7,728 bases of DNA from an uncultured Rubrobacteraceae bacterium. Its GTDB lineage: Bacteria; Actinomycetota; Rubrobacteria; Rubrobacterales; Rubrobacteraceae. The notes below the pieces were generated by a model. It had not been told where the DNA came from. It saw only the letters and a program-made list of their open reading frames with translations, and did no database searches. This document shows, in pieces, positions 6,505 through 7,728 of this stretch. Numbering within the stretch: position 1 is the stretch's first letter; every line of letters starts with the position of its first letter. Both the position numbers and the translations under genes were made by a program. The DNA is taken from contig CADCUZ010000111.1 of the NCBI GenBank assembly GCA_902806015.1, positions 1-7,728 on the forward strand. Reading direction: 5' to 3'.

Positions 6505-6576
6505 CTAGCCATTTGGGCAGGTTCTCGCGAGGCGCCTTGCCAAGATAGTTTCGGAGGCATGTCCGCACCTCGCCGT

Positions 6577-6791
6577 GAGTCTTCCGGCTTATACCCGGAG
6601 CTCCACGATGGCAGAGCCTGCGCGACCGCAACGCGGAGCTTATGCGCCTCTACTCGGGGACGAACGCCTCGATGGACCGGGCCCGCGCCGGATACGTGGA
6701 CGACGAGCTCGAGGTGCTCGCCGACAAGGGGTTCTCCTCGGCGCGGTGGGAGAGGCACTGGTTGGAAACTTCTACGAGGTTGGGTGAATAG
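6577..6791 (+). pseudogene. Frameshifted C-terminal remnant of a possible MarR-type regulator
   Basis: Two frames join into a protein-like string. SSGLYPELHDG (frame starting at 6577) is followed, after a shift near 6606-6614, by SLRDRNAELMRLYSGTNASM and DDELEVLAD up to about 6725. This resembles the C-terminal dimerisation helices of MarR-family regulators, where an acidic helix follows the winged helix, but the recognition is from memory and modest. After 6725 the likeness stops and the frame runs to TAG at 6789-6791. No start, no DNA-binding helix and no ribosome binding site are present. It is plausibly a tail copied or left behind by rearrangement. It could also be a spurious match. Confidence 0.35.
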
Positions 6792-6954
6792 GACCCTTTG
6801 CTGGTGCGTGTGCGTACCGTCCGGTGCGTTTGCGGCAGACTACGATGATGCTCGGGCTGGCAGCGGTCAACGGCTCGCCGTCCCAGTCGCCGTACCGCCG
6901 CGCGATGGCGAAGCCGTTGTGGTGCAGCAGCGCCGCGAGTTCCTGCGGGAAGGT
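6772..6954 (-). pseudogene. C-terminal fragment of a SAM-dependent methyltransferase
   Basis: In the minus frame beginning at 6954 the sequence reads TFPQELAALLHHNGFAIARR, then YGDWDGEPLTAASPSIIVVC and RKR, before an unrelated tail and TAG at 6774-6772. The pattern of FP(Q/R)EL, a helix, GF, YGD(W/F)DG, SP and VVCRKR is typical of the last ~45 residues of class I SAM-dependent methyltransferases, the region after the SAM-binding core. The core itself is absent: a stop codon (6957-6955) precedes the fragment and sigma-factor sequence begins right after it. It cannot encode an active enzyme. Confidence 0.55.
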
Positions 6955-6958
6955 TTAG

Positions 6959-7057
6959 CGCAACGCGGTGCGCGCCGCCTACTCCCTCGCCTACCGCATG
7001 ACGGGCGAGAGGCACGCCGCCGAGGACCTCGCCCAGGAGGCCTTCCTCAGAGCGTGG
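6959..7057 (+). pseudogene. ECF sigma factor region 2 fragment
   Basis: The plus frame reads RNAVRAAYSLAYRMTGERHA followed by AEDLAQEAFLRAW. The YRMTG..HAAEDLAQEAFLRAW motif is the core-polymerase-binding and -10-recognition helix of sigma-70 region 2 in ECF-type factors. A stop (TAG, 6956-6958) lies immediately before it, and the likeness ends abruptly at W (7055-7057), where MOSC sequence on the other strand begins. Regions 1 and 4 are missing. It is about 33 codons of what is normally a 160-300 residue protein and cannot work as a sigma factor. It is a clear gene fragment and marks two sharp junctions. Confidence 0.7.
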
Positions 7058-7438
7058 CCTGAAGCGGTCCAGTTGCGCGCAAGGGTTACGAAGGCCGGTC
7101 ACCTCGATCACTACCTCCTCACCCAGGCGCAGCAGCGTGCCGGTGGGCAGCCGGAGCAGGTCGACGCCGAGCGTGGTGACGTTCTCGCCCATCTGCCCGG
7201 CCGCAATCACGAATCCGGCGCTCCTCAGCTCGTCGTGTAGCTCCGCGTCAATCAGGTGGACTAGGCGCAAGTTGGGCTGGGACGAGTCGCGCGCCACCCG
7301 TGAGCGGTGCTTGACCTTCTCGCCCAGGTGAGCCTCGCCCTCGACGCCCCGCCCGCTTAGGAGCCGGATGCTTCCCTGATCGGTCTTGCTGAAAGCGTGC
7401 TCCGCGCTGCGACTCACCGCCTTCACTACCCCGCCCAT
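7058..7438 (-). pseudogene. MOSC-domain protein, truncated at the C-terminus
   Basis: Starts at ATG 7438 (MGGVVKAVSRSAEHAFSK). About 127 residues match MOSC-domain proteins, which are relatives of the C-terminal domain of molybdenum cofactor sulfurase and of YiiM. Visible motifs are GVEGEAHLGEKVKHRSRVAR (31-50), QPNLRLVHLI, GQMGENVTT (81-89), LPTGTLLRLG and the Cys-containing EVTGLRNPCAQLDRF (112-126). Intact members run about 150-180 residues, so the last part is lost. Homology ends at 7055-7060, exactly where the ECF sigma fragment begins on the other strand. The frame stays open to a stop at 6650, which would append ~135 residues of meaningless antisense sequence. GAAGGA lies ~11 nt upstream of the ATG, a long spacing. 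Family call is firm; function is probably lost. Confidence 0.75.
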
Positions 7439-7728
7439 AGGCTTGCAGTTCCTTCTCTGTCCGCCAGCATCGCACCGGTTTTGTCGCGTGATAGAGACAA
7501 GGGTAACCAGGTTACGCCACCTTGTGAGGTCATAGCGAACCTCTTAGAACCGCCTCAAGGCGAACTTCGCAGAACATCCCTTCCACGCACCCGGGTGGAT
7601 AGCCCTTGTCGAGCGCGCTAGGGCAGCCCCCCCAGAGAGGCGGCCTGCCAGCTCGGGCGGCGGTGGCCCCCGTGAGCACGGGCGACCGCCGTCGCTCCGG
7701 CGGCGCAGCGGCTATCGGTATCCCGTCT
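7439..7728. other. Stretch without a supportable gene
   Basis: Short open frames exist on both strands up to the right edge, but none has a recognisable domain or a convincing ribosome binding site. The stretch holds the upstream region of the MOSC remnant with a palindrome. It also holds an imperfect GC hairpin (arms 7622-7632 and 7639-7649, loop cagaga, 9 of 11 pairs) and a small CCGCCG/CGGCGG stem-loop near 7688-7705. No T-tract follows either hairpin, so I do not call terminators. Confidence 0.4.
7503..7515. promoter_or_regulatory. 13-bp palindrome, possible operator upstream of the MOSC remnant
   Basis: GTAACC-A-GGTTAC is a perfect inverted repeat with a single central base. On the minus strand a weak promoter-like pair lies just upstream (TTGAGG at 7558-7553, TATGAC at 7534-7529, 18-nt spacing). 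That would put the palindrome about 7-19 nt after a transcription start, a normal repressor position. The promoter call is weak; the palindrome itself is exact. Confidence 0.35.

Noticed and set aside
6395..6631. Small minus-strand frame (78 codons) across the leader of the operon
   Set aside because: No ribosome binding site or homology recognised; it overlaps the promoter region and the flavoprotein start.
7622..7649. GC-rich hairpin as an intrinsic terminator
   Set aside because: Two mismatches in 11 pairs, no T-run on either side, and no gene ending nearby that needs it.
6560..7728. Insertion sequence or integrative element as the cause of the fragment mosaic
   Set aside because: I found no transposase or integrase motif, no terminal inverted repeat pair and no target-site duplication in the window.
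1..7728. CRISPR array, tRNA or rRNA gene
   Set aside because: No regularly spaced repeats and no cloverleaf or rRNA-like conserved stretch were seen on either strand by eye.

Overview
Organism: the window is very GC-rich (the 5' leader near 6420-6500 is a marked exception). It uses GTG and TTG starts and carries dense, overlapping genes with actinobacterial-looking proteins. From general familiarity with the protein types (cyclic-nucleotide-domain histidine kinases next to a receiver-thioredoxin-reductase fusion, a short DAC-domain diadenylate cyclase, a MOSC protein) I would guess a deep-branching actinobacterium such as Rubrobacter. That is inference; no rRNA or other marker is present. || Layout, part 1 (bases 1 to about 6500): one operon, read leftward on the minus strand. 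From promoter to end of window the order is: an AT-richer leader with a candidate extended -10 box (6486-6494); a receiver domain fused to a glutaredoxin-like segment and a thioredoxin-reductase-like flavoprotein (4749-6410); three tandem paralogous sensor histidine kinases, each with an N-terminal cyclic-nucleotide-binding-like domain (3329-4747, 1887-3332, 499-1890); and a DAC-domain diadenylate cyclase that runs off the left edge (1-496). Neighbouring genes overlap by 4 nt or are separated by 1-2 nt, so they should be co-transcribed and translationally coupled. || How the operon may work: the three kinases each keep a full set of catalytic motifs, and the only receiver domain in the visible operon sits on the flavoprotein. 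The simplest reading is that several sensors converge on one phosphorylatable oxidoreductase, with no DNA-binding response regulator in view. The flavoprotein has no CxxC in either its reductase or its glutaredoxin-like part. It is therefore unlikely to be an ordinary thioredoxin reductase and may be a redox or NAD(P)H sensor or an output enzyme. The terminal diadenylate cyclase adds a second messenger (c-di-AMP) to the same transcript. || Layout, part 2 (about 6560-7440): a mosaic of broken genes pointing in alternating directions. It holds a possible MarR-type regulator tail (+), a methyltransferase C-terminus (-), about 33 residues of ECF sigma factor region 2 (+), and the first ~127 residues of a MOSC-domain protein (-). 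Each is cut abruptly against the next. This looks like decayed, rearranged DNA or an assembly chimera. || Layout, part 3 (about 7440-7728): no gene I can support. The stretch has a 13-bp palindrome in the upstream region of the MOSC remnant and some GC-rich hairpins.
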